The position numbers and the translations under genes were made by a program. From an uncultured Oscillospiraceae bacterium (GTDB taxonomy: Bacteria; Bacillota; Clostridia; Oscillospirales; Acutalibacteraceae): a stretch of DNA of 27,080 bases. The notes below the pieces were generated by a model, which had not been told where the DNA came from, searched no databases, and saw only the letters and a list, made by a program, of their open reading frames with translations. Positions 1-7,408 of the stretch are shown in pieces; the stretch's first letter is position 1; each line of letters begins with the position of its first letter. The DNA is taken from positions 1-27,080 of the forward strand of contig URNF01000016.1 of assembly GCA_900549155.1 (NCBI GenBank), in the 5' to 3' direction.

Positions 1-837
1 CTTTTCGATCGTGCCGCCGCCGAGGACCTCTTCGCCATCATAGAAGACGACAGCCTGTCCCGCCGTGACGGCGCGCTGGCGCAGCCGTATACGCTGCCCA
101 AAGAAACGCCGCAGCACACGCTGCACCTGCACCTTGCTTTTGACAGCGAGATCGACTTTGCGGGGGCGCAGCTGGCGCTTGAGGATGCCGAAAGCGTAAA
201 AATCGAGATGAACGGCAAGCCGGTGCCGTCCGTTGTCACGGGCTATTTCACCGACCGCTCCATCAAGACGGTCGCCCTGCCGCCGATCGAAAAGGGCGAA
301 AACCGCATCACGCTGCACCTGCCCTACGGCAAGCGCACCAACGTGGAATGGTGCTATGTGCTGGGCGCGTTCGGCGTGCGGGTCGCGGGGACGCAAAAGA
401 CTGTGACGCCGCTGCCCGAAAAGCTGGCGTTTGCCGATGTGACGACGCAGGGACTGCCGTTTTACGGTGCGAACATCGACTATCACATTCCCGTGACGAT
501 GCACGAGGACGCAAAGCTTGCGGTGCACGCATCGCTCTATCGCGGCGCGCTCATCGGCGTGTCCGTTGACGGAGAGCGGGTCGGCAGCATCGCCCTGCCG
601 CCCTACACCTGTGCGCTGCCGCTCAAAAAGGGTGCGCACACGCTGACGCTGACGCTGTTCGGCAACCGCATGAACAGCTTTGGGCAGGTGCATCTCGTGA
701 ATACCTCGCACCACTGGTTCGGCCCTTCTTCCTATCGCACCGAGGGTGACAATTGGAGCTATGAATATCAGCTAAAGCGCTTCGGCATCCTGAAAAGCCC
801 GACGCTCACGGAATATACCGAAGAGCCCGCGCGGTGA
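1..837 (+). CDS. C-terminal part of a glycoside-hydrolase-like protein (5' truncated by window)
   Basis: The reading frame is open from the first base of the window to a TGA at 835-837, so the true start lies upstream; the first internal ATG (208) is not a credible start. The visible 278 residues are rich in alternating beta-strand patterns, with two repeated sandwich-like stretches and blocks such as VEWCYVLGAFGV, QGLPFYGANIDY and GNRMNSFGQVH. These resemble the C-terminal sugar-binding beta-sandwich regions of large GH2/GH106-like hydrolases of gut Clostridia. No catalytic domain is visible, so the exact family and substrate cannot be assigned. A barstar-like gene starts 4 bp downstream on the same strand. 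Seen: open frame and beta-rich sequence. Inferred: glycoside hydrolase accessory domain. Confidence 0.55.
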   Translation, partial: LFDRAAAEDLFAIIEDDSLSRRDGALAQPYTLPKETPQHTLHLHLAFDSEIDFAGAQLALEDAESVKIEMNGKPVPSVVTGYFTDRSIKTVALPPIEKGENRITLHLPYGKRTNVEWCYVLGAFGVRVAGTQKTVTPLPEKLAFADVTTQGLPFYGANIDYHIPVTMHEDAKLAVHASLYRGALIGVSVDGERVGSIALPPYTCALPLKKGAHTLTLTLFGNRMNSFGQVHLVNTSHHWFGPSSYRTEGDNWSYEYQLKRFGILKSPTLTEYTEEPAR

Positions 838-841
838 AAGC

Positions 842-1126
842 ATGAAAAGTGTGAAACTGGATCTGACAGGTTGTAAATATCTGTCCGAAATGCACGACCG
901 CATCCGCGCCGCGTTTGGGTTTCCGCAGTGGTACGGCGGAAATTGGAGCGGGTTTTGGGATCTGCTTTGGAGCGCGTGCGATGCGGATAGGGTGATCATA
1001 AAGGGCGAGAGCACCGTGCCGCAGGAATACGGGGAAGCGCTGTCAAAGCTGCACGAAATTCTCGAAAGAAAGGCGGCTTTCCAACAGGAAAACCATCTGC
1101 CGCCCTTTTCCTTTGAAATTGGCTGA
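842..1126 (+). CDS. Barstar-family protein (ribonuclease inhibitor-like), orphan
   Basis: This 94-residue protein matches barstar in length and layout. It has an N-terminal strand ending in LDLTGC, a helix, and then the family's signature region FPQWYGGNWSGFWDLLW (about residues 27-43), equivalent to the PEYYGENLDALWDCL region that inserts into the barnase active site. The C-terminus has the typical helix plus final strand (FSFEIG). Barstar-family proteins bind and inhibit barnase-type RNases or RNase toxin domains. No ribonuclease gene lies beside it in the window, so its partner is unknown. It starts 4 bp after the upstream stop and its ribosome binding site is poor, which suggests coupled translation. 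In the signature the usual NLDALWD is NWSGFWD, so whether it still inhibits an RNase is open. Confidence 0.8.
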   Translation: MKSVKLDLTGCKYLSEMHDRIRAAFGFPQWYGGNWSGFWDLLWSACDADRVIIKGESTVPQEYGEALSKLHEILERKAAFQQENHLPPFSFEIG

Positions 1127-1130
1127 ACAG

Positions 1131-1164
1131 AAAACAGGGAGACACAAATGTGTCTCCCTGTTTT
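1131..1164. terminator. Bidirectional terminator between barstar and GH31 genes
   Basis: A perfect 16-bp inverted repeat (AAAACAGGGAGACACA / TGTGTCTCCCTGTTTT) with an AA loop lies between two converging genes. The A/T ends give a U-run on either strand. It starts 4 bp after the barstar stop and ends 10 bp before the GH31 stop. Confidence 0.9.
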
Positions 1165-1174
1165 CATTTTGTAT

Positions 1175-3445
1175 TCAGCGGACGGTTTCGATTTCGATGT
1201 TCTCGTACACCTTTTCGAAGCCGGCGTGCAGCAGGGTCGTTTCGACCTTGCCGTTTTTGTTGACGATCTCATAGGTGTTATACGCGCCGTCGCGATAGGC
1301 AAAGTCGGTGCCGTTGTCCTGATAGTGGACATAGCTGCCGTTGTCGCCGTAGACGGTGAGGTACAGCGTTTTGTCGTTGTCGATCTCGCCGACGAACTGC
1401 TGCGGCGCAAAGCGCGGCAGGATCGCGCCGTCCCGCACGAAGATGGGGCAGACGGAAAGGGGCGCGTCCTTGACGATATAGCGCCCGCCCGCGAGCTTTT
1501 CGCCGGTGTGGAAATCGAACCAGTCGCCTGCGGGGAGATAGACAAGCTTCTTCGTCGCCCCCTGTGTCACCACGGGGGACACGAGGATGTCGTTGCCGAT
1601 CATGAACTGGTCGTTCATGTCGCGCACGTTTTCGTCGTTCTCATATTGCAGCACCAGCGGGCGCATGACCGGCAGCCCCGTTTCCTCACAGGCTTTGAAG
1701 CAATCATAGAAATACGGCAGCAGGGAATAGCGCAGCGCGATGTATTCACGGCAGATCGACATATACGGATCGCCGAACACATACGGCTCCTGCCGCAGCG
1801 TGCCGAGACTCGAATGGTTGCGGAAAAGCGGGGAGAACGCGCCGACCTGGGTCCAGCGGGTGAGCAGCTCGGGCGTCGTGTTGCAGCCGAAGCCGCCGAC
1901 GTCCGTGCCCGCAAAGGCGATGCCGGACAGTCCGAGGTTGCACAGCTGCGGGATCGCCATTTGCAGGTGTGCCCACAGGCTTTGGTTGTCGCCCGTCCAA
2001 ACGGTGCTGTATTTCTGCGTGCCCGCATAGCAGGCGCGGGTGATGACAAACGGGCGCTTGCCGGTGAGCGCTTTCAGCCCCTCATAGGTCGCCTTGGACA
2101 TGTTGTGGCCATAGAAATTGTGCGCCTCGGCATGGGTGATGGGGCGCGCCTCGTCGGTGAATTCCACGTCCGGCGGCAGCTCGCCGTCGAAGCTCGCGGG
2201 TTCGTTCATGTCGTTCCAGATGCCCGCGACACCGACGTCGGTGAGGGCTTTGTGGTTCTCACCCCACCATTTGCGCACGGCGGGCTTGCCGAAATCGGGA
2301 TAGGCGGTCTTGCCGGGCCACACGCGGTTGATATAGACATTGCCGCTCTCGTGATCCCTGGCAAAGAAGTCGTTTGCAAAGCCCTCGTCATAGACCTTGT
2401 AGCCGCGCTCCATCTTGACGCCGGGATCGACGATGGTGACGGTCTTGAAGCCGTCGTCTGCAAGGGTGTCGAGCAGCTTTTTGGGGTCGGGGTGCGCCGT
2501 TTTGCTCCAGGTGAAAACACGGTAGCCTTCCATGTAGTGAATGTCAAAGTGCAGCACGTCGCAGGGAATGCGGTTTTTGCGCAGCTTTCCCGCCACTTCC
2601 AAAAAGTCGCTGTCGGGATCATAGCCGTAGCGCGACTGCTGATAGCCGAGCGTCCACAGCTGCGGCAGCGGCGTGGTGCCGGTGAGATAGGTATAATTCT
2701 TCACGACGGCGGGCATGGTGTCGCCGCCGAGGAAATAGTAGTCAAGGTTGCCGTCCTTGGCGGTGAAGCCATAGCGGTCGCCGTTTTCCTTTGCCATGTT
2801 GAAGGTGGACTTGAACGTGTTGTCAAAGAAAATGCCGAACACCGCACCCTTTTTCAGCGTGATGAAAAAGGGGATCGTTTTGTACAGCGCACGCCAGGCA
2901 TCGGTGTGCGTGCGGGGGTTGTCGGTGTTCCACATGTCATATTCATAGCTGCGCTTGTTGAGAAAGCCCGTTTTGTCGCCGAGCCCATAGAACGCTTCGT
3001 CGCCGTCAAGCTGCTTCATGACCTCGATGCCGCCGTCGCCGAGATCCTCGCCGTCGACGATCTGATGTCCCTCGGACTGCAGCTGGGCGATCTCTTCTGC
3101 GGTCAGCTTTTTGCCGCCGCTCTTTTTCTCGTCACGGCAGTCGGCGCAAAGAAGCGTTCCGTCGGCGCGGTAGAAGTCGACCTTGAAATCGTCATAAATG
3201 CGCGCTTCCAGTCGGTCTGTCTTGACCGACACGCCGCCGTCGGCAAGCTTCTCCGCCGTGAAGGGGCAGGCGGTCGCCTTGTCGCCCTCGATGGCTTTGG
3301 AGAAGTGCTCCTCTGTGTAATGCGGTGCAAAGATGTTGAAAATTTCCGGGGTCAGCACCGTGACCTTGCCCTCAAAGTGCGCAAAGCGCAAAGAAACGGT
3401 GTTGCCCGAAACGGAAAAATCCGTCAGCTTTCCATAGTGAAACAT
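1175..3445 (-). CDS. Glycoside hydrolase family 31 (alpha-glucosidase-type)
   Basis: The 756-residue protein hydrolyses, by family, non-reducing alpha-linked glucose or xylose residues with retention. It has the GH31 layout: N-terminal beta-sandwich, (beta/alpha)8 barrel, and C-terminal beta-domains. The nucleophile motif WNDMNEP spans residues 410-416, with Asp412 as predicted nucleophile. The acid/base region R..Y.G.Q....WTGDN follows, with Asp486 as predicted acid/base, and then GTDVGGFGC. DVLHFDIHYMEGYRVFTW, upstream in the barrel, is also typical. No signal peptide is evident, so it is probably intracellular. I chose ATG at 3445 because AGGGAGG (3454-3460) lies 8 nt upstream and a sigma-A-like promoter lies before that; the frame continues open to 4117 only because the GC-rich DNA lacks stops. 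Exact substrate (maltooligosaccharide, isomaltose, xyloside) cannot be read from the sequence. Confidence 0.93.
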   Translation of the reverse strand: MFHYGKLTDFSVSGNTVSLRFAHFEGKVTVLTPEIFNIFAPHYTEEHFSKAIEGDKATACPFTAEKLADGGVSVKTDRLEARIYDDFKVDFYRADGTLLCADCRDEKKSGGKKLTAEEIAQLQSEGHQIVDGEDLGDGGIEVMKQLDGDEAFYGLGDKTGFLNKRSYEYDMWNTDNPRTHTDAWRALYKTIPFFITLKKGAVFGIFFDNTFKSTFNMAKENGDRYGFTAKDGNLDYYFLGGDTMPAVVKNYTYLTGTTPLPQLWTLGYQQSRYGYDPDSDFLEVAGKLRKNRIPCDVLHFDIHYMEGYRVFTWSKTAHPDPKKLLDTLADDGFKTVTIVDPGVKMERGYKVYDEGFANDFFARDHESGNVYINRVWPGKTAYPDFGKPAVRKWWGENHKALTDVGVAGIWNDMNEPASFDGELPPDVEFTDEARPITHAEAHNFYGHNMSKATYEGLKALTGKRPFVITRACYAGTQKYSTVWTGDNQSLWAHLQMAIPQLCNLGLSGIAFAGTDVGGFGCNTTPELLTRWTQVGAFSPLFRNHSSLGTLRQEPYVFGDPYMSICREYIALRYSLLPYFYDCFKACEETGLPVMRPLVLQYENDENVRDMNDQFMIGNDILVSPVVTQGATKKLVYLPAGDWFDFHTGEKLAGGRYIVKDAPLSVCPIFVRDGAILPRFAPQQFVGEIDNDKTLYLTVYGDNGSYVHYQDNGTDFAYRDGAYNTYEIVNKNGKVETTLLHAGFEKVYENIEIETVR

Positions 3446-3476
3446 GGTGTTTGCCTCCCTCTCATTTCTAAAGGGT

Positions 3477-3505
3477 ATGCTACCATTTTTTGCCTGTAAA
3501 GTCAA
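3477..3505 (-). promoter_or_regulatory. Sigma-A-type promoter of the GH31 gene
   Basis: On the minus strand, TTGACT (3500-3505) and TAGCAT (3477-3482) are separated by 17 bp and sit about 30 bp before the GH31 start. The element is back-to-back with the DUF1643 promoter: the two -35 boxes are 14 bp apart. Confidence 0.7.
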
Positions 3506-3519
3506 GAATGGGCGGGAAA

Positions 3520-3548
3520 TTGACAAGCGGCGCGAAAAAAGGTAGAAT
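3520..3548 (+). promoter_or_regulatory. Sigma-A-type promoter of the DUF1643 gene
   Basis: TTGACA (3520-3525), a 17-bp spacer and TAGAAT (3543-3548) form a near-consensus promoter. The expected transcription start is near 3555, so the ribosome binding site AAGGAG (3555-3560) would lie at the very 5' end of the message. Confidence 0.7.
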
Positions 3549-3568
3549 GAAAAAAAGGAGCGATCACG

Positions 3569-4192
3569 ATGCATATTCCGAAAACCCCGATGGCGGCGCA
3601 GGACATCTTGTCTTTCTCTGCCGCCCTTGCCGCCGCCGAGACGGCGGCAGTACCGTATGATCATGAAAAGTGGCTGTATGTGCCCCACACCTATGAGGAA
3701 TATCGGTATATCCTCGGGACAAAGGGCAAAAAACCGCTCATCACCATCGGCGTCAATCCGTCCACCGCTGCGCCCGACGACCTGGACAACACGCTCAAAA
3801 GCGTCGAGCGCATCGCGCATCACAACGGGTTTGACAGCTTCATCATGTTCAATGTCTATGCCCAGCGCGCCACGTCGCCCGACGACATGGACAAAGAGCG
3901 CGACGAGCGCCTGCACAGGGAAAACATGTGCGCCTTTGACTGGGTGCTGTCCCATGCGGGCGCGCACCCCGCTGTGTGGGCGGCGTGGGGCGCGGTGATC
4001 GAAAAGCGGCGCTATCTGCCCGACTGCGTGCGGGACATGCTGCTGTGCGGCGAGCACTACGGCGCTGTGTGGTATACCGCCGGCGCGCGCTCCAAGGCAA
4101 AGGGACACCCGCACCATCCGCTGTATCTCAGAAAGGATACCCCGCTTGACCTGTTCGAAGATGTGGAAGGGTATCTTGTGAGTCTGTCATAA
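3569..4192 (+). CDS. DUF1643 domain-containing protein
   Basis: This 207-residue protein carries the DUF1643 hallmarks: GVNPSTA (residues 61-67), a following D..NT...V..IA..NGF stretch, then MFNVYAQRAT (93-102) and a His/Pro-rich GHPHHPLYL near residue 179. The family is widespread and soluble; I know of no established biochemical role. The N-terminal 55 residues precede the core domain and end in a Tyr-rich stretch (TYEEYRYILG). ATG 3569 is preceded by AAGGAG at 8 nt. It is a single-gene unit, divergent from GH31 and convergent with the ATPase gene, with a strong promoter before it and a hairpin after it. Function unknown. Confidence 0.85.
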   Translation: MHIPKTPMAAQDILSFSAALAAAETAAVPYDHEKWLYVPHTYEEYRYILGTKGKKPLITIGVNPSTAAPDDLDNTLKSVERIAHHNGFDSFIMFNVYAQRATSPDDMDKERDERLHRENMCAFDWVLSHAGAHPAVWAAWGAVIEKRRYLPDCVRDMLLCGEHYGAVWYTAGARSKAKGHPHHPLYLRKDTPLDLFEDVEGYLVSLS

Positions 4193-4194
4193 GA

Positions 4195-4225
4195 AAAGTG
4201 CCCGTCATTTCATGACGGGCACTTT
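4195..4225. terminator. Bidirectional terminator between DUF1643 and ATPase genes
   Basis: A perfect 14-bp stem (AAAGTGCCCGTCAT / ATGACGGGCACTTT) with loop TTC lies 2 bp after the DUF1643 stop and 2 bp before the ATPase stop. The minus-strand tail is TTTTCTT; the plus-strand U-run is short. Confidence 0.85.
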
Positions 4226-4227
4226 GG

Positions 4228-5544
4228 CTATAGGAACATCACATAATATATCGGCAGATAGATGATTTTTCCCACCGTTTTCACCGTGCGTTCATTGGAA
4301 ACCACAAGTGCTTTTTTGATGTGGTAATCCTCATTGCCGACAAAAGTGTTCAGGGCGCTGTGTACGGTGTAGTCCTTTCCTGACTTCACCTCGATCGGCA
4401 CGGCGGATAGGCTGTCGTAATCGTCGATAAGATAATCGACCTCACCCTTGGAACGGTTGTCATAATAGAACAGCTTATGCCCATGTGCGACCAACTCACC
4501 GGCAACAACGGTTTCATAGACCGCACCCAGGCTGACGCTTTTTGTGTCGTCAAGGATCGCACGAATGTTATTACCGTACAGAATGTTTGTTAAAATGCCT
4601 ACATCGTTCAGATACAGCTTCAGAAGATTCTTGCCGACGGACTCTGTCAGCGGAAAGACGGGGTTGGAAATTGCCTGCACCTGCAGGGCAATCCCGGCGC
4701 TGACGAGATACTCAAATTCATCTGTGTAATCCTGAAAGGTCTTGCCTCGTTTGTTTTCGATCTCCTGCGCCACGACACGTTTCTTTTTGTTTTCCATGTT
4801 AGGGGGAATAAGATCATAGATCCTGCGGATCTTCAGCTTTCGCTCGGTATCATACTTGGTTGCATCTGCGGCATAATATTCATGGATCTCATTCTGAATT
4901 TCACGGACAAGGGCGATATTCTTGTCGGCAAGATAGGCGTTTACGGCGTCGGGCATTCCGCCGACGAGCAGATATTTGCGAAACAGATCTGTCATTTTGG
5001 CGTGTGTGGCTTCATCGGGAGATTCCAGCCGCCTGTATTTGTCATGCAGGAAAGAAACGGCGGTTTCATTCATGCCGTTTGCATACAGAAACTCCTCAAA
5101 ATCCAAAGGGAACATGCGGATTTTACGGATGCTGCCCATGGGGATTGAGGTGGTTGCGGACAAAGTGACACCGAGCAGAGAGCCGCTGGCAATATAGGTA
5201 AATCTGCCGTCGTCAGACAGAAATTTGAGCAGCGTCAACAGATGGGGATACTCCTGAATTTCATCGAGAAATATGAGGGTGTTTTTCTTATCTTTCATTT
5301 TATCCCCATGCAGCATGCTGACCTGAAGATAAAAATCCTCAACCGTTTTCACGTTTGCGAACAAGCTGTCGCCCAGGGCGTCTTCCACCATGTTGATTTC
5401 AATAAAGTTTGCAAAAAGGCTTTTGCCCACATGGCGGATGATATAGGTTTTACCGACCTGTCTTGCCCCGTCAACCAGCAGGATCCTTTTGGCATCTGCT
5501 TTCAGATGCGAAGAAATCACGTTTTCGATTTTTCTGTAAAGCAT
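4228..5544 (-). CDS. AAA-type ATPase with DUF4143 domain
   Basis: The 438-residue protein has an N-terminal P-loop domain and a C-terminal DUF4143 domain. The P-loop is GARQVGKT (26-33) and Walker B is LIFLDE (90-95), followed by the sensor-like YIASGS. The C-terminus contains GEVDYLID (Asp370) and PIEVKSGK (Glu385, Lys387), the D...ExK pattern of a PD-(D/E)xK nuclease-like fold common in this family. These proteins are frequent in Clostridia and Bacteroidetes; no role is established and they often sit in variable chromosomal sites. Codon use is visibly AT-richer than in every neighbour (many AAA, GAA, ATA and TTT codons), suggesting recent acquisition. ATG 5544 has a weak GAGGTG-type site. 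It is a single-gene unit with its own promoter. Confidence 0.88.
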   Translation of the reverse strand: MLYRKIENVISSHLKADAKRILLVDGARQVGKTYIIRHVGKSLFANFIEINMVEDALGDSLFANVKTVEDFYLQVSMLHGDKMKDKKNTLIFLDEIQEYPHLLTLLKFLSDDGRFTYIASGSLLGVTLSATTSIPMGSIRKIRMFPLDFEEFLYANGMNETAVSFLHDKYRRLESPDEATHAKMTDLFRKYLLVGGMPDAVNAYLADKNIALVREIQNEIHEYYAADATKYDTERKLKIRRIYDLIPPNMENKKKRVVAQEIENKRGKTFQDYTDEFEYLVSAGIALQVQAISNPVFPLTESVGKNLLKLYLNDVGILTNILYGNNIRAILDDTKSVSLGAVYETVVAGELVAHGHKLFYYDNRSKGEVDYLIDDYDSLSAVPIEVKSGKDYTVHSALNTFVGNEDYHIKKALVVSNERTVKTVGKIIYLPIYYVMFL

Positions 5545-5573
5545 GGCACACCTCGCACTGACTTTTCAACAGT

Positions 5574-5602
5574 ATTTTACCATATATTTTCTGACATTTC
5601 AA
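5574..5602 (-). promoter_or_regulatory. Promoter of the DUF4143 ATPase gene
   Basis: On the minus strand, TTGAAA (5597-5602), a 17-bp spacer and TAAAAT (5574-5579) lie about 30 bp before the start codon, in very AT-rich DNA. The -35 box is part of an 11-bp sequence repeated directly 33 bp upstream. Confidence 0.65.
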
Positions 5603-5635
5603 TAGAAAATATGCTGAAAATTTATGACATTTCAA
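5592..5635. repeat. Direct repeat TGACATTTCAA x2 at the ATPase promoter
   Basis: Two identical 11-bp copies lie at 5592-5602 and 5625-5635, with starts 33 bp apart, about three helical turns. The promoter-proximal copy includes the -35 box. It could be an operator pair, but AT-rich DNA gives such repeats by chance more readily. Confidence 0.5.
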
Positions 5636-5636
5636 A

Positions 5637-5669
5637 AACGCCCTGTCTGCGCACAGCAGACAGGGCGTT
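5637..5669 (-). terminator. Rho-independent terminator of the MATE gene
   Basis: A perfect 14-bp stem AACGCCCTGTCTGC / GCAGACAGGGCGTT with a 5-nt loop lies 16 bp past the MATE stop on the minus strand. It is followed on that strand by a TTTTTG run. Confidence 0.85.
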
Positions 5670-5685
5670 ATGCATAGCGGAACTT

Positions 5686-7080
5686 TTAGGAAACGGCGGG
5701 GGCTGCCGCTTCGGCTTTGCTTCTTTCGAGCAGGCGGCGGTAGAGAACATGATAGGCGACCCACAGGATCGCAATGACGATCACCCACGAGATGGGGAAG
5801 CAGGCATACAGGATGTTCAGATGGTGATACCAGCGGAACACCGTCAGGATGATCAGAATACGCAGACCGCACACGCCGCCGACGCAGGTGAACATCGGCA
5901 TGGTGGAGTGCCCCATGGCGCGCAGGGTGTTGGAATAGCAGTTCATCATGCCGCACAGGAAATACGGTGCGCAGATATACCAAAGGCGCTCGACGCCGTA
6001 TTCGATCGCTTTGGCGTCGTCGGTGTAGATGGACAAAAGCGGGTTGCCGAACAGGCAACAGGAAATGCCCATCGCGCCCGCGATCAGGATCACCAGCAGG
6101 ATGCCGCTTTTGAGAATTTTCGGGATGCGGTCATAGGTTTTGGCGCCCATGTTCTGACCGGCAAAGGTCAGAACCGACTGCGCCACCGCGTCCATCGGCG
6201 CATAGACAAAGCCCTCAAGGTTGATGGCGGCGGTGTTGCCCGCGACCGCGATCGTGCCGAACGAGTTGATGGACGACTGGATCATGACATTCGCGATGTT
6301 GAAGCAGGCGCTTTGGATGCTGGCGGGAACGCCGATCTTGATGATCTGCGCAAGATCGTTTTTGTCGATACCGAGATTGTGCAGATGCAGGCGGCAGGGG
6401 TTGTGCATGGCGCGCAGCGCCATGATCACCAAAAAGGCGGAGAGATATTGCGACACAGAGGTCGCGATCGCAACGCCCGCCACGCCGAGACGGAACACGA
6501 TCACCAGGATGAGGTTGAGCACCACGTTCACCATGCCGGACACGATGAGGAAGTATAGGGGACGCTTGGTGTCGCCCACCGAGCGCAACACCGCTGCGCC
6601 GAAGTTATAGACAAGGCTTGCCGGGAAGCCGAGGGCGACAATGCGGAAGTAGAGCGTCGCGCCGTCGAGCGCATCCGACGGTGTGTCCATCCACTGCACA
6701 AAAAGGTGTGCACAGACGGCGCTGACGACGCCGACCGCAAGACCGCAGATAACGGAAACGGTGATCGCCGTGTGGGTCGCGGTGCCCGCCTGCTTGTTGT
6801 CGCCCGCACCGATGGCGCGCGCGATCACGACGTTGGCACCCGTGGACAGTCCGATGAAAATGTTGAGGATGAGCGTGACGAGCGAGCCGGTCGCACCGAC
6901 GGCGGCAAGCGAGGCGGCAGCGGCATCGCCGGTGAATTTACCGACGACGATCAGATCCGCCGCGTTATACAAAAGCTGCAGCACGCCGGTTAGCATCATC
7001 GGCACGGCAAACCGCAAAAGCTGCGGCAGCACCTTGCCGTTCACCATGTCGATCGGCGCACGCACGCGCTTTTCCGCCAT
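5686..7080 (-). CDS. MATE-family multidrug/sodium antiporter-like transporter
   Basis: The 464-residue protein is a polytopic membrane protein with the usual 12-helix MATE length. It opens with DMVNGKVLPQLLRFAVPMMLTGVLQLLYNAADLIVVGKF, shown here only as landmarks: the cytoplasmic DM..G start, the P in helix 1, and the LYNAADLIVVGKF block. These exporters couple efflux of cationic compounds to Na+ or H+ import; the substrate cannot be predicted. I chose ATG 7080 rather than the in-frame GTG at 7086 because AAAGGAG (minus strand, about 7090-7096) gives 9 nt to the ATG but only 3 to the GTG. It has its own promoter and terminator. A decayed paralogue lies immediately upstream. Confidence 0.93.
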   Translation of the reverse strand: MAEKRVRAPIDMVNGKVLPQLLRFAVPMMLTGVLQLLYNAADLIVVGKFTGDAAAASLAAVGATGSLVTLILNIFIGLSTGANVVIARAIGAGDNKQAGTATHTAITVSVICGLAVGVVSAVCAHLFVQWMDTPSDALDGATLYFRIVALGFPASLVYNFGAAVLRSVGDTKRPLYFLIVSGMVNVVLNLILVIVFRLGVAGVAIATSVSQYLSAFLVIMALRAMHNPCRLHLHNLGIDKNDLAQIIKIGVPASIQSACFNIANVMIQSSINSFGTIAVAGNTAAINLEGFVYAPMDAVAQSVLTFAGQNMGAKTYDRIPKILKSGILLVILIAGAMGISCCLFGNPLLSIYTDDAKAIEYGVERLWYICAPYFLCGMMNCYSNTLRAMGHSTMPMFTCVGGVCGLRILIILTVFRWYHHLNILYACFPISWVIVIAILWVAYHVLYRRLLERSKAEAAAPAVS

Positions 7081-7123
7081 ATGCACACTCTCCTTTAATC
7101 AGTCTTTTTAAGTCAGCCTATAT

Positions 7124-7151
7124 ATACTAACACATTCACAGAGGAAGTCAA
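7124..7151 (-). promoter_or_regulatory. Promoter of the MATE gene
   Basis: On the minus strand, TTGACT (7146-7151), a 16-bp spacer and TAGTAT (7124-7129). The same two boxes with the same spacing precede the MATE remnant further upstream, and the spacers share the motif ATGTG next to the -10. Confidence 0.65.
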
Positions 7152-7165
7152 GGGGAACAAAAAAC

Positions 7166-7180
7166 TCGAAACTTTTTCGA
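7166..7180 (-). terminator. Weak terminator after the MATE remnant
   Basis: On the minus strand a 6-bp stem TCGAAA / TTTCGA with a 3-nt loop is followed by G and six T residues. It lies just after the remnant's TGA (7186-7188), where the terminator of the former gene would be. The stem is short, so strength is doubtful. Confidence 0.45.
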
Positions 7181-7185
7181 TGCAC

Positions 7186-7381
7186 TCACGAAACGACGGC
7201 GGGTGTCGGCTTTGTCAGCTGTCGGTAATGGATACGGTAGGCGACAAGGAATATGACGATCACGAGCGCCCGGGACAGCGGGAACGAAAGATACAAAACG
7301 GCAAGCCGCCGATACCACCGAAACACGGTGCAGATCATCAGAACGCGCAGGCCGCAGACGCTTTCCGTTCATATCGCACAT
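7186..7381 (-). pseudogene. Remnant of a second MATE transporter gene (internal deletion plus frameshift)
   Basis: Read on the minus strand from 7359 to 7189, 57 codons followed by TGA match the last residues of the intact MATE next door. Shared blocks are VCGLR.L.I.TVFRWY, LY..FP.S, VI.I..VAY and YR.L. By my hand alignment about 28 of 48 residues are identical, with no gap. Directly upstream, an ATG at 7381 begins MCDMNGK, which resembles the MATE amino-terminal DM.NGK. That start is out of frame with the C-terminal part. Nearly the whole gene body (roughly 390 codons) is missing between the two. A promoter lies before the start and a weak hairpin after the stop. The divergence from the intact gene shows it was an older paralogue, not a fresh copy. 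The short out-of-frame product is unlikely to be functional. Confidence 0.82.
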
Positions 7382-7408
7382 TTCTCTTTTCCGCCTTTTA
7401 ACCTCTTT

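Noticed and set aside
1148..3499. A 783-codon open frame on the plus strand opposite GH31
   Set aside because: It is a shadow of GC-rich codon use in the GH31 gene: it has no recognisable domain, and GH31 on the other strand carries all catalytic motifs.
5242..6558. A 438-codon plus-strand frame across the ATPase and MATE genes
   Set aside because: It spans two well-supported minus-strand genes and their terminator, is low-complexity (His/Asp/Arg-rich in the MATE part), and has no ribosome binding site of note.
7148..7381. A 77-codon minus-strand ORF in the gap before hprK
   Set aside because: After its first seven codons it reads the MATE remnant in the wrong frame, so the protein is best seen as an accidental product of the deletion.
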